Source of the DNA: Chloroflexi bacterium CFX6 | GTDB taxonomy: Bacteria > Chloroflexota > Anaerolineae > Anaerolineales > Villigracilaceae | NCBI GenBank assembly: GCA_030263595.1 | Contig: SZPG01000032.1 | Location: forward strand, 1 to 64,000 | Direction of reading: 5' to 3' | DNA length: 64,000 nucleotides | Part shown: one piece after another, positions 52,312 to 61,464 of the stretch | How the letters are laid out: each line of letters starts with the position of its first letter | Position numbering within the stretch: the stretch's first letter is position 1 | Program-made: the position numbers and the translations under genes | The notes under the pieces: model-generated | Databases searched by the model: none | Told to the model about the DNA's origin: nothing | Seen by the model: only the letters and a program-made list of their open reading frames with translations

Positions 52312-53040
52312 ATGATCGTACTTTCCGTCGGGATGCCGCGCGCGGGTTCAGGCTGGCATTACAACCTCATTCACGACCTTATGGAAACGGCCGGGTACGT
52401 GGACGCGCGCCTCATCCGCGAGAAGTATCGCCTGCAAAGCATATTGACCGAGGTTAACTGCAATATCGGGGTCCTGTCCCTGCGGCGGATGGGGATGGCG
52501 GCGATCCCCGCGCTCATGGGCAACAACTTCGTCATCAAGGCGCACGCGGGACCTTCGGCTTCCTCCCGCCTCCTGCAGCGACTGGGTTTGCTCCGCATCA
52601 CGTACATTTACCGCGACCCGCGCGACGCCATGCTCTCCGCCTACGAGTTCGGTCAGCGCGCCCTGCAAAAGGGACGCCCCAACGCCTTCTCGCATCTCAC
52701 CGATTTCGGGAAGAGCCTCGAGTTCATCATGGACTACGTCCGCGTATGGGAGGCGTGGACGAGGGAGAAGGACGTTTTGATCGCGCGTTACGAAGACCTG
52801 CTCACGAATTACGATGACGAGATAAGCCGTCTGCCTGGATTCCTCGAGTTGGACGGAGGCAAACCCGAGGTCCAAAGGGTGATCGAGAAGTATCGTCCCG
52901 GCGCGGCGGAGGGGCAGCAGGGTCTGCATTTCTACAAGGGAAAGATCGGCAGGTTCCGGGAATCCTATACCAGGGAACAACAGGAAATCCTGAAGGAACG
53001 CATGGGCGGATATTTACCCAAAATGGGATACGAACTTTAA
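52312..53040 (+). CDS. PAPS-dependent sulfotransferase 2
   Basis: 242 residues. 5'-phosphosulfate loop SVGMPRAGSGWHYNLIHDLM at the extreme N-terminus (the usual PKSGT is PRAGS), and the 3'-phosphate motif TYIYRDPRDAMLSAYEFG. C-terminal HFYKGKIGRFRESYTREQQE matches the usual GKxGxWxxxFT. More diverged than sulfotransferase 1, so probably a different acceptor. It closes the cluster. Start at ATG 52312; upstream bases resemble a dispersed repeat (accacagagtcacggag). Confidence 0.83.
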   Translation: MIVLSVGMPRAGSGWHYNLIHDLMETAGYVDARLIREKYRLQSILTEVNCNIGVLSLRRMGMAAIPALMGNNFVIKAHAGPSASSRLLQRLGLLRITYIYRDPRDAMLSAYEFGQRALQKGRPNAFSHLTDFGKSLEFIMDYVRVWEAWTREKDVLIARYEDLLTNYDDEISRLPGFLELDGGKPEVQRVIEKYRPGAAEGQQGLHFYKGKIGRFRESYTREQQEILKERMGGYLPKMGYEL

Positions 53041-53099
53041 TTCATCTGCAACGCCGCAAGGGGGGGTTCGCTTAATCTTTTTCAGGTATCATTGCAGTC

Positions 53100-54830
53100 A
53101 TGCGACGATACGATTCGCCCTATGCCGCAGACTGGTTTGCCGCATCCATGCGCTGGCTGATGCTGGTCGTCCTGACCCTGTCGCTGGCTTTGCGCGGGCA
53201 GATCTGGGAACCGCCGTTCTGGGCGCTGGGAGCGATGTTCGCCTGGAACGTCGCCATGAGCGCGCTGGCAGGGATGAACATGCGCCTGCCCAATCATCGT
53301 TACGTCGTCCTGGGCGTGGATTTTCTGCTCGCCGCGGTGTACTTCTGGGCGCAGAGCGCGGTATCGGGCGGCGCGTCCATCTGGTCCAGCGTCGTTCCCA
53401 TCGTAACGGGCGCGATCTATTTCGAGATGTGGGGGGCGTTCCTGGCGGCATTCCTGTTCGCCATTCTGCAATTCCTCGCGCTGCAATATTCATTCTCCAG
53501 CGAAATCCTTTTCACCCTGGCGGTGGGGCTGGCGGGGGGATTGATCGGGCGTTTCGGGATGAGGCGCGTGCGCGCCGCCCGACAGACGCGCCTGGATGCG
53601 GAAGAACGCCGCCGCCGCGCGGAGACCGAACGCATGCGCGCCATCTACGAACTTTCCTCCACGCTGACGGCGACCCTCAGTTACAAACGCGTCCTCGATT
53701 CCGCCCTCGACCTCGGCTATAACGCGCTCAACCCAAGTTTCGACCCCGAAGAAGAGCGGGACGAACGGCTGGTCAGCGCGGTCTTGTTGATCAAGGGCAA
53801 CGAGTTGCGCGTCGGTTCCGCGCGGCGCTTCACCCATGCAGACACGCGCGCCATCCTGCGCGGGGACGACGGCATCCTCAAAAAAGTATTGGACGAGGGG
53901 GAGGCGGTCCTCACCCAGGACGTGGGCTACGATCCCGAGCTTGGACGCATCGTGGCTTTGCGTTCCTGCTCCTCCGCGTATTGCTTTCCCCTGCGGAGCG
54001 GGTTCAACGTCTACGGCGCGATGCTCTTCGCCCACCCCGACCCAAACTATTTCACGAACGAACGCCGCGGACTTCTCGACATCATCGGCAGGCAGGCGGT
54101 GATCGCCGTGCAGAACGCAAGCCTGTACCAGGACCTGATCGAGGAGAAGGAACGCATGGTCGAAGTCCAGGAGGAGACGCGCAAGAAACTGGCGCGCGAC
54201 CTGCACGACGGACCGACCCAATCGGTGGCGGCGATGGCGATGCGCATCAACCTCGTCCGCCGCATGATGGCGAAGACCCCCCAGGACGCCATGGACGAAC
54301 TGCAAAAGATCGAGGAACTGGCGCACCGCACGACGAAGGAGATCCGTCACATGCTGTTCACCCTGCGCCCGCTCATCCTCGAATCGCAGGGCTTGAACGC
54401 CGCGCTCCAGGCAATGGCGGAGAAGATGCGCGAGACCTTCACTCAGAACGTGCTTATCAACGTGGACGAGAGCGTTCTCGAAAACATGGAGATGGGCAAG
54501 CAGGGCGTGATCTTCTACATCATCGAGGAGGCGGTCAACAACGCGCGTAAACACGCCAGCGCGGCGCACATCTGGGTACGCCTGCGCCCGTTCGAACCGG
54601 AGATCGCACTGCTGGAGATCGAAGACGACGGCATCGGCTTCGACGTGGCGGCTGTGCATAAGTCCTACGACAAGCGCGGCAGCCTGGGGATGATCAATTT
54701 GAGGGAACGCACCGAACTGGTGACCGGGCTGTTGAACATCGATTCCGCGCCCGGCAAGGGGACGAGGATACAGGTCTACATTCCGCTCTCCGAGGAAGCC
54801 GCGGATCGCCTGCATCACGCGAAGAGGTAA
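53100..54830 (+). CDS. sensor histidine kinase (5-6 TM, GAF, HisKA_3)
   Basis: 576 residues. About five membrane helices (17-150) with little outside, a short coiled coil (155-180), a GAF-like domain (about 185-345) containing two Cys (RSCSSAYCFP) that could be redox- or metal-active, and a NarL-type kinase core: H369 in ARDLHDGPTQS, then GVIFYIIEEAVNNARKHA and DDGIGFD. No response regulator gene lies next to it, so it is an orphan. It is divergent in sequence from the propeller kinase at 7720 outside the core. Confidence 0.93.
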   Translation: MRRYDSPYAADWFAASMRWLMLVVLTLSLALRGQIWEPPFWALGAMFAWNVAMSALAGMNMRLPNHRYVVLGVDFLLAAVYFWAQSAVSGGASIWSSVVPIVTGAIYFEMWGAFLAAFLFAILQFLALQYSFSSEILFTLAVGLAGGLIGRFGMRRVRAARQTRLDAEERRRRAETERMRAIYELSSTLTATLSYKRVLDSALDLGYNALNPSFDPEEERDERLVSAVLLIKGNELRVGSARRFTHADTRAILRGDDGILKKVLDEGEAVLTQDVGYDPELGRIVALRSCSSAYCFPLRSGFNVYGAMLFAHPDPNYFTNERRGLLDIIGRQAVIAVQNASLYQDLIEEKERMVEVQEETRKKLARDLHDGPTQSVAAMAMRINLVRRMMAKTPQDAMDELQKIEELAHRTTKEIRHMLFTLRPLILESQGLNAALQAMAEKMRETFTQNVLINVDESVLENMEMGKQGVIFYIIEEAVNNARKHASAAHIWVRLRPFEPEIALLEIEDDGIGFDVAAVHKSYDKRGSLGMINLRERTELVTGLLNIDSAPGKGTRIQVYIPLSEEAADRLHHAKR

Positions 54831-55466
54831 TGGCACATCCCCTTTGCTTTCATCACCGCCCTGGCTCGATGGCTGAGGCGGTTTTTTTCGTCCATGCTGA
54901 GTTCTGCCATGGTTTTTCCCAAATCGGTCAGGAGGAGTGCCGCGTTCTTCCGGGATGATCTCGCCTTCGCAGATGCCTTCTGTTATTATCACTCTGAATG
55001 AGCCGTTTTCCGGCGAACGAAGTCTCTCCGCTGGGCTTTCTCCGAGACCCTTCGCTTCGCTCAGGGTGACATTGGCAGGTAGTGCAATCGCGATCACGGC
55101 GCGGAAGCGCGCCGTCCACGGGCGGGGTTTGTCTTGCAGTTTGCTTATCAGATATTTGCGTCGTTCTGCGTCTGAAAGTCTATTTCCATCAGGAGAACCG
55201 TAACGCGCGGAATACAGACCCGGTTCGCCGTCGAGCGCGTCCACCTCGAGACCGGAGTCGTCGGCGAGGGAGATCAGCCCGCTGGCGTCGGCAAAGGCGA
55301 AGGCTTTTTTTGCCGCGTTCTCGGCGTAGGTGAGTCCGTCTTCGAGGACATCGAGATCGAGCCCGATCTGCGCGGGGGTGACGAGTTCCACGTTCACGCC
55401 GGCAAGGAGGTCGCGGAGTTCCTCCACCTTGCCGGTGTTGTTGGTGGCGATGAGGAGTTTGTTCAT
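54815..55466 (-). pseudogene. rdgB: dITP/XTP pyrophosphatase (RdgB/HAM1), broken by an internal deletion
   Basis: The N-terminal part is clearly RdgB: LLIATNNTGKVEELRDLLAG, YAENAAKKAFAFADASGL, LADDSGLEVDALDGEPGLYS and EGICEGEIIPEERG. After EERG the frame changes. The expected NGFGYDPIF segment, which forms the substrate pocket, is missing, and the family C-terminus (LTDLGKTMAELSMDEKNRLS, HRARAVMKAKG) is in the next frame, ending at 54815. This fits a deletion of about 26 nt near 54936-54940. Without it the enzyme would sanitise dITP/XTP. The intact frame reads on antisense into the kinase gene, which cannot be real. Either true pseudogene or a small assembly collapse. Confidence 0.85.
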
Positions 55467-55502
55467 CGAGAAATATCGCAACCTTCGCGGTTAATCTCTT
55501 AC

Positions 55503-56567
55503 TTACCCCGCCTCCGCCATCGCTCTTTTGAATTCGACCAATGCCTGGATGGGAGTGGGGTCAACGCCGTAAGCCATGGCGAGATAATACGCCACGTAAT
55601 CGCCGAACAGGATCGTCGTCCACATCTGCGCGAGAGGCGTCTCGCCGCGCGCCTCGATGAAGTCCGTGTTCAAACCTTCGAGCATGAAGGCTTTGCGCGT
55701 CAAATCGGAACGCAGGCGATTGCGCGGGTGGTCGGAGGGCGCGTTCAGGAACAGGGTCATCGTGTGGGCGTTGAGCGTCTCTTGCGGGTTGAGCGTCCCA
55801 GCCAGCGTGTTGTGATCCGCTTCGGGCAGGAATTCGAAGTTGGCGCCCGCCTTGGCGATCTCGTTGATCTGCGTCTTCCAGCGGCGGGCGACGGGAGCCA
55901 TGAAACCCGATCCCATGATCGTCACCCACCTCCCCATCAATTGACCGGCGTAACGCTTGGCGGGATTCTTTGCCGCGGGAACGTCGGCTTTCAAATTTTC
56001 CTGCGTTCTCTTCATGGATGCCACCGCGCCCTCGATCGCCTCTTGTTGATCGGGGATGATTCCCAAACGCTGGAACATCGCCAGCAGCAAGCCGAAGGAA
56101 AATCCCGCCGCGGCGCGCGGCTGACCGGCGTGATCGAACTTCCACAAGAGGACGTTATTTTCCTCCGCGCGCTTTGCCAGTTCGCCGCCGGTACAGACCG
56201 CGACGATTCGACATCCGGCTTTGCGCGCGGCTTCGAAGGCGTCGAGCGTCTCTTCGGTATCCCCGGAGTGCGAGGAGCAGACGACCAGTATCTCCGCGCC
56301 GCGCGCGTAAAAGGGGAGTCCGTAGTCTCGATGGACGGAGACAGGTATCGGGGAGAGGGAAGCGGAGTACGAGGCGAGCAGGTCGGCGCCGATGGCGGAT
56401 CCGCCCATGCCGGCGATCACCGCCTGTCGGAAATCCTTCCAGTCCGGCAGATCGTGTTTCATCCCCAGGCGGTAGGCAAAACCCAACTGGTCGGGGAGGT
56501 TGTCAATCTCCCCGAGCATGTTCAATGGATCGAGTCGTTCGAAACGTTCGAGATCGTCAAGGTTCAT
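55503..56567 (-). CDS. bifunctional phosphoglucose/phosphomannose isomerase
   Basis: 354 residues. SIS-domain sugar isomerase: AGMGGSAIGADLLASY, VVCSSHSGDTEETLDAF, and the C-terminal half with FEFLPEADHNTLAGT and the catalytic region EARGETPLAQMWTTILFGDY. Length and motifs match the archaeal/Chloroflexi-type bifunctional PGI/PMI rather than ordinary PGI. It links glycolysis to mannose-6-phosphate and so could feed the mannosyl donors of the polysaccharide cluster. GGAG is five bases before the ATG at 56567. Confidence 0.92.
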   Translation of the reverse strand: MNLDDLERFERLDPLNMLGEIDNLPDQLGFAYRLGMKHDLPDWKDFRQAVIAGMGGSAIGADLLASYSASLSPIPVSVHRDYGLPFYARGAEILVVCSSHSGDTEETLDAFEAARKAGCRIVAVCTGGELAKRAEENNVLLWKFDHAGQPRAAAGFSFGLLLAMFQRLGIIPDQQEAIEGAVASMKRTQENLKADVPAAKNPAKRYAGQLMGRWVTIMGSGFMAPVARRWKTQINEIAKAGANFEFLPEADHNTLAGTLNPQETLNAHTMTLFLNAPSDHPRNRLRSDLTRKAFMLEGLNTDFIEARGETPLAQMWTTILFGDYVAYYLAMAYGVDPTPIQALVEFKRAMAEAG

Positions 56568-56737
56568 GATCGCTCCCAAATAAGATGTAGTGGCTCGATT
56601 CTACAACAAAATCCCGGCCATTTTTGTATTGAAATTGTCACGCTCGGCGATTGGAATTTTAATGTGCGGCGGGTTCCTTTATGTAATGATTAACTGGTGC
56701 AAGGAGCATGGAGGTCGAGAATGCAAAGGAGGTTTCC

Positions 56738-59700
56738 ATGTTCAGACAGAAATTGTTGAGCATGGTTCTTTTGGCGGGGATGTTGCTGGGACAGACCGTT
56801 CCCAACGCGCTGGCGGTTGAAATTTGCGATCAGGCGCAATTCGTTTCGGATATCACCGTCCCGGATGGGGCTTCGTTCGCGCCGGGCGCGTCGTTCACAA
56901 AGACGTGGCGGTTCACGAACGCCGGGACGTGCGCGTGGACGACGTCGTATAAACTCGTCTTTGCCGGTGGCGACGCGATGGGTCCCACCGCTTCCGTCAA
57001 TTTGCCCGTGAACGTCGCGCCGGGACAGATGCTCGACATCTCTGTCAACCTGACCGCGCCGACGACGCCCGGTCACTACAAAAGTCTATGGAAGTTCGCG
57101 AACGCATCCGGCGCGCAATTCGGCATCGGCAGTTCGGGGAGCGACGCTTTTTGGGTGGACATCAACGTGGTCGCGAGCGACGCGGTCATTTACGATTTTG
57201 TCGCCAACGCGCCTTATGCAACATGGAGGAGCGGCGCGGGGACACTGCCCTACCCCGGCGCAAGCGGGGACAGGCGCGGCTTCTCCTACCAGGTGGACAG
57301 ACCGCACCTCGAGGACGACTCGTTCGATTCATTGCCCGGACTGCTGACCGTTCCCCAAAACAAATACAACGGCTACATCCAGGCGACCTATCCCGAATTC
57401 CAGGTGCAACAGGGCGACAAATTGCAAACGCTCGTCAACTGCGAGTTCGGCGCGACCGGCTGCTACGTCACCTTCCGCATTGATTACCTGCTCCCCAACG
57501 GTTTACAGAAAACGCTGTGGACCTGGAAGGAAGCGCACGATAAACGCTTCTATCGCGCGAACCTGGATTTGAGTTCACTGGCGGGACAAAAGGTCCGCTT
57601 TGTGTTCATGCTGTTATCGAGCGGACTGGCAAGCAACGACCGCGCCTTATGGGGATCGCCGCGCATCGTTCGTTCCGGGACGATACAACCACCGGCTCCT
57701 CCGGCGACCTTGACTCCGCTCCCGCCTCTCACGCCGACTCCAACGCCGATCACGCCTCCGCCTCCCACCATTGCTCCCGCCGGCTGCGACCGCGCCTCCT
57801 TCGTCACGGACGTAAACGTCCCGGATGGGACGATCTTTGCGCCCAGCGCGACGTTCTCCAAAACGTGGCGGTTGAAAAACTCCGGTTCCTGCACGTGGAC
57901 AAAAGACTACAAATTGATGTACTACAGCGGCGAGGTGATGAACGCGCAGACCGCGGTCAACATGCCGTTCTTTGTGTACCCGGGCGAGACGGTTGACGTT
58001 ACCGCCAACATGGTCGCCCCGGGCGCGCCCGGCGATTATCGCAGTTACTGGATCCTCTCCAACGCGAACGGAAAGATGTTCGGACTCGGCTCGAACGCGT
58101 CCAATCCCTTCTGGGTGGATATCAAGGTGGCGGGCGAGTCGCCGCAGGAAACCGGTTACAACTTCTGGCTGAACGCCTGCGCCGCCCAATGGAAGAGCGG
58201 CGCGGGCGCATTGCCCTGTCCCGGCACGGGTGGAGACCGCAAAGGCTACGTCATCGCGGATAACTTCTCGCACCTCGAAGACGGGACGATGGGTCCCGCG
58301 CCCTCGCTGCTGCTCGCACCGGAGAATAAATACAACGGCTACATCCAGGGCTTCTATCCCGCTTTTACCGTGCAGCCCGGCGACCGCTTCCGCTCGGTGG
58401 TGGGATGCAATTATGGCGCGAGTTGTTACGTCACCTTCCGGCTCGATTACATGAATCCCAACGGCTACATTGGGAACTTCTGGCAATGGCGCGAACAGAA
58501 CGATAAAAAGAATTACACGGTGGACGTGGACTTGAGCCCATTGGCGGGAAGAAGCGTGCGCTTCATCCTCACCATCCTTGCCACCGGCAGCGCAAACGGC
58601 GACATTGTGCGATGGGGCGCGCCGATGATCATCCGCGCGGGAGGGAGCGCGCCGCCCAGCGTAACCCCCATTCCGCCGACGGATAACTGGTTAACCTATT
58701 CCAACGCGGCATACGGATTCGAGTTCAAATATCCGCCGCAGTCGCAGATCGCCAGCCAGCAGAACAATTTCGCGCGCATCCAACTGCCCATCGTCCCCGG
58801 CACGAACCTTTCGGAGAAATACCTCGAGGCGGTCGTCACCGAAAACGCCGGTGTCTGCCAGAGTCCCTTCGCCACGAGTTCCATCCTCGCCACGTCCGAG
58901 ACGGTGAACATCAACGGCATATCCTTCCTCAAACAGACGGGCGGAGACGCCGGCGCGGGCAACTTCTACGATTGGGTCGCTTATTCGACGCTCCGTAACG
59001 CGAATTGCGTAAGCATGGGCTTTGTCCTCCATTCGCTCAACCCCGGCAACTTCGATCCGCCGAGACCGGTCTTCGACAAAGCCGCCGAGTCTGCGGTGTT
59101 CGCGCAAATGATGTCCACATTTACGTGGCTGACGGCGCCTCCCACACCGACCTTCACGCCTGTTCCCCCCACATTGACACCCATCCCCCCGCCGACGATC
59201 ACGCCCGGACCGCCGGTCGCTTCGCCCACCATCAGGTCGCTGCACATGAACGATGCCATGAACGGGTGGGCGCTCGGCGATCAGTACGTCCTGCGCACAT
59301 ACGATGGCGGCGCGACCTGGTACAGCGTGTTGTCTGAAAGCGCGCCCACCGGCGGCTACTTTGCATCGCCCACGACGGCGTGGGTGATCGGCAATTTCGC
59401 CGATCTCAGCGTCGGTTCGCTCTACCGCACAACGAACGGCGGCGCCAACTGGACGAAGTACGATGTCCCGTTCAACGGCGGTTCCATCCAATTCCTGGAC
59501 GACAACACCGGTTACGTGTTCCAGATCACCGGCGCGGCGATGAATAAACAATCCGTCGTCCTGTACAAGACCACGGATGGCGGCGCCACCTGGATCAAGA
59601 ACTACGATAACGATCCCACTGTGCCAGGCTCGAGCAACACGCTTCCGCTCGGCGGGCACAAGAGCGGCATAACATTCAGCGCTGCGACCACCGGCTGGAT

Positions 59701-61354
59701 CGGCGGCGATATCCCAACCGACGGATACTTCTACTTCTACAAGACATCCGACAGCGGCGTTACCTGGTCGCGGCTTCAATTGGCGATACCCGCCGGTTAC
59801 GAATCCGCTTACATCTCCACGACCGCGCCGAAATTCTTCGGAGCAAACGACGGCGTGCTGCCGGTCTGGATGACGATCGGCATCGGTATGCGCGACCTGT
59901 TCCTGTACGTCACCCACGATGGCGGCAATACGTGGACGCCCTCCCCCGCCTTCGCCCGCAGCGCCGAACACACGGAGATCATCTCCATGAGCAACACGAT
60001 CAGTTGGGACTGGGCAAACATCTTCCACGTCACCAACAACGGCGGAAACTCATGGACGACCGTTACGCCGGACGTGACCTTCGGCAATGGCTTCCGCGAA
60101 CTGGACTTCGTCTCGGCGACAAACGGCTGGGCGCGCCTGCAACTCGATGACGGTCACACCGCTCTCTACCGGACGACAGACGGCGGCTCTCACTGGACAT
60201 TGTTATTTGGCGCGCCCAACCCGCCTGCTCCCACCCCGGATCCCTCCGCCTTTGCCCAATCTGTCGTAAACGCACTGAACGCGCGCGCCTTCGAAACGCT
60301 GCCGCCCTTGATGGACGAGACCTTCACGTTCGCCTACTGGCAATCGCAGGGAACGGTCTATCAGTCCGAGACTGCGGTTGAATACCTGCGGACCAGTCAC
60401 ATCGGCACGAGCCCATTGATACCCGATGCCGCAAAGGACCTGACCGCGCTTCTGGGAGGCAGTCTCTATGCGATCATGAATCTCGACCCGGCGAAATCCC
60501 TGGCGCTGTTCGTCACCGGCTGGGGCTTGGACGGAAAGACCGAAGCCATTCTCTACGTCACGCAGCGCGCGGACGGAAGCCTGTACTGGCACAGCGTCCT
60601 GATCGCGCCGTACGGGTTCACCGTTCCCACCAACCTGATCGGACCCTACGCGGTCGTCAACGTGGCTGTGAACGATGTGCTGAATATCCGGTCGGGCGCG
60701 GGCGTCAGTAATCCGATCGTCGGTTACTTTGCGTCAGACGCGAGAGATGTCATGAGAACAGGACCAACCGCGAGCGTGGATGGAGCCGTGTGGGTCGAAG
60801 TCCGCAGGAACGATGGGCTGGTCGGCTGGGTCAATTCCTATTACCTGACCGAGTACGTCACGCACGAAGCCTTCTGCGCGGACACGCGCATCCTGCCATT
60901 GATCGAGCAGGCGAAACAAAGCATGAACCAGACCAATGGGAGTTTGCTCGGGCAGATCGTGAGTCCGGTCCATGGCGTGAACATGCACTTGTGGGCTTAT
61001 GGACCCGGCATCAACTTTACGCAAGCCGCCGCCGCGAATATTTATACCGATCCGACTGTCTACAACTGGGGCGGCGGTCCGAGCGGCATCCCGGACACCG
61101 GCGCGTTCAATGCCGTTGTAAAGCCAAAATATCTGGAGGTCTTCAACGCGCCGAACATGGAAACGTATTGCGATTCGCTGGACAAGGTTTTCCCGCTCTC
61201 GCGCCCGTGGCCCTATCCGAACATCCGCTTCTACAATTTATACAAACCCGCATCCGACCAGTTCTTCGATTTCCGCACCCTGCTGGTCGGCATCGAATAT
61301 GTCAACGGTCAACCGTACATTTACGGCACGGTGACCATCATCTGGGAGCCGTAA
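56738..61354 (+). CDS. 1538-residue extracellular mosaic: two NBR1-type domains, Ycf48-like propeller, SH3-like domain
   Basis: Signal peptide ending NALA-VEICD (no lipobox). Domains: NBR1-type Ig-like a (about 28-145), YDx second module a (146-315), Pro/Thr linker, NBR1-type b (349-460), second module b (465-630), a PsbP-like domain (649-800, AYGFEFKYPPQSQIAS), a Pro/Thr linker, a Ycf48/BNR-type propeller (829-1165) with repeated DGGATW, SGVTW, GGNTWT, DGGSHWT motifs, an unassigned stretch (1167-1300), a bacterial SH3-like domain (1301-1373, DVLNIRSGAGVSNPIVG) and a unique C-terminus with four Cys. AAAGGAGG lies eight bases before the ATG. Not transmembrane after the signal, so secreted; a wall-binding role for the SH3 part is inference. 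Confidence 0.9.
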   Translation: MFRQKLLSMVLLAGMLLGQTVPNALAVEICDQAQFVSDITVPDGASFAPGASFTKTWRFTNAGTCAWTTSYKLVFAGGDAMGPTASVNLPVNVAPGQMLDISVNLTAPTTPGHYKSLWKFANASGAQFGIGSSGSDAFWVDINVVASDAVIYDFVANAPYATWRSGAGTLPYPGASGDRRGFSYQVDRPHLEDDSFDSLPGLLTVPQNKYNGYIQATYPEFQVQQGDKLQTLVNCEFGATGCYVTFRIDYLLPNGLQKTLWTWKEAHDKRFYRANLDLSSLAGQKVRFVFMLLSSGLASNDRALWGSPRIVRSGTIQPPAPPATLTPLPPLTPTPTPITPPPPTIAPAGCDRASFVTDVNVPDGTIFAPSATFSKTWRLKNSGSCTWTKDYKLMYYSGEVMNAQTAVNMPFFVYPGETVDVTANMVAPGAPGDYRSYWILSNANGKMFGLGSNASNPFWVDIKVAGESPQETGYNFWLNACAAQWKSGAGALPCPGTGGDRKGYVIADNFSHLEDGTMGPAPSLLLAPENKYNGYIQGFYPAFTVQPGDRFRSVVGCNYGASCYVTFRLDYMNPNGYIGNFWQWREQNDKKNYTVDVDLSPLAGRSVRFILTILATGSANGDIVRWGAPMIIRAGGSAPPSVTPIPPTDNWLTYSNAAYGFEFKYPPQSQIASQQNNFARIQLPIVPGTNLSEKYLEAVVTENAGVCQSPFATSSILATSETVNINGISFLKQTGGDAGAGNFYDWVAYSTLRNANCVSMGFVLHSLNPGNFDPPRPVFDKAAESAVFAQMMSTFTWLTAPPTPTFTPVPPTLTPIPPPTITPGPPVASPTIRSLHMNDAMNGWALGDQYVLRTYDGGATWYSVLSESAPTGGYFASPTTAWVIGNFADLSVGSLYRTTNGGANWTKYDVPFNGGSIQFLDDNTGYVFQITGAAMNKQSVVLYKTTDGGATWIKNYDNDPTVPGSSNTLPLGGHKSGITFSAATTGWIGGDIPTDGYFYFYKTSDSGVTWSRLQLAIPAGYESAYISTTAPKFFGANDGVLPVWMTIGIGMRDLFLYVTHDGGNTWTPSPAFARSAEHTEIISMSNTISWDWANIFHVTNNGGNSWTTVTPDVTFGNGFRELDFVSATNGWARLQLDDGHTALYRTTDGGSHWTLLFGAPNPPAPTPDPSAFAQSVVNALNARAFETLPPLMDETFTFAYWQSQGTVYQSETAVEYLRTSHIGTSPLIPDAAKDLTALLGGSLYAIMNLDPAKSLALFVTGWGLDGKTEAILYVTQRADGSLYWHSVLIAPYGFTVPTNLIGPYAVVNVAVNDVLNIRSGAGVSNPIVGYFASDARDVMRTGPTASVDGAVWVEVRRNDGLVGWVNSYYLTEYVTHEAFCADTRILPLIEQAKQSMNQTNGSLLGQIVSPVHGVNMHLWAYGPGINFTQAAAANIYTDPTVYNWGGGPSGIPDTGAFNAVVKPKYLEVFNAPNMETYCDSLDKVFPLSRPWPYPNIRFYNLYKPASDQFFDFRTLLVGIEYVNGQPYIYGTVTIIWEP

Positions 61355-61363
61355 AAAAGACCA

Positions 61364-61454
61364 CCGTCATTGCAAGGAGCGACTGAAAGAAGCGACGAAG
61401 CAATCTCCACGTGTGATTGGGGATTGCTTCGCTTCGCTTTGCTCGCAACGACGG
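61364..61454. mobile_element. 91-bp imperfect inverted-repeat element (MITE/REP-like)
   Basis: Left arm begins CCGTCATTGCAAGGAGCGA, right arm ends CTTTGCTCGCAACGACGG; the complements match over about 35 bases with mismatches and small gaps. Intergenic between the convergent mosaic and S10 genes. Such GTCATTGCRAGGAGCGA hairpins are widespread in several phyla; it may also end transcription. Confidence 0.7.
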
Positions 61455-61464
61455 TCAGTGTGTA

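Noticed and set aside
53490-54935. Extension of rdgB through the kinase gene (663 codons)
   Set aside because: After the deletion the frame reads antisense to the kinase; not a fusion protein.
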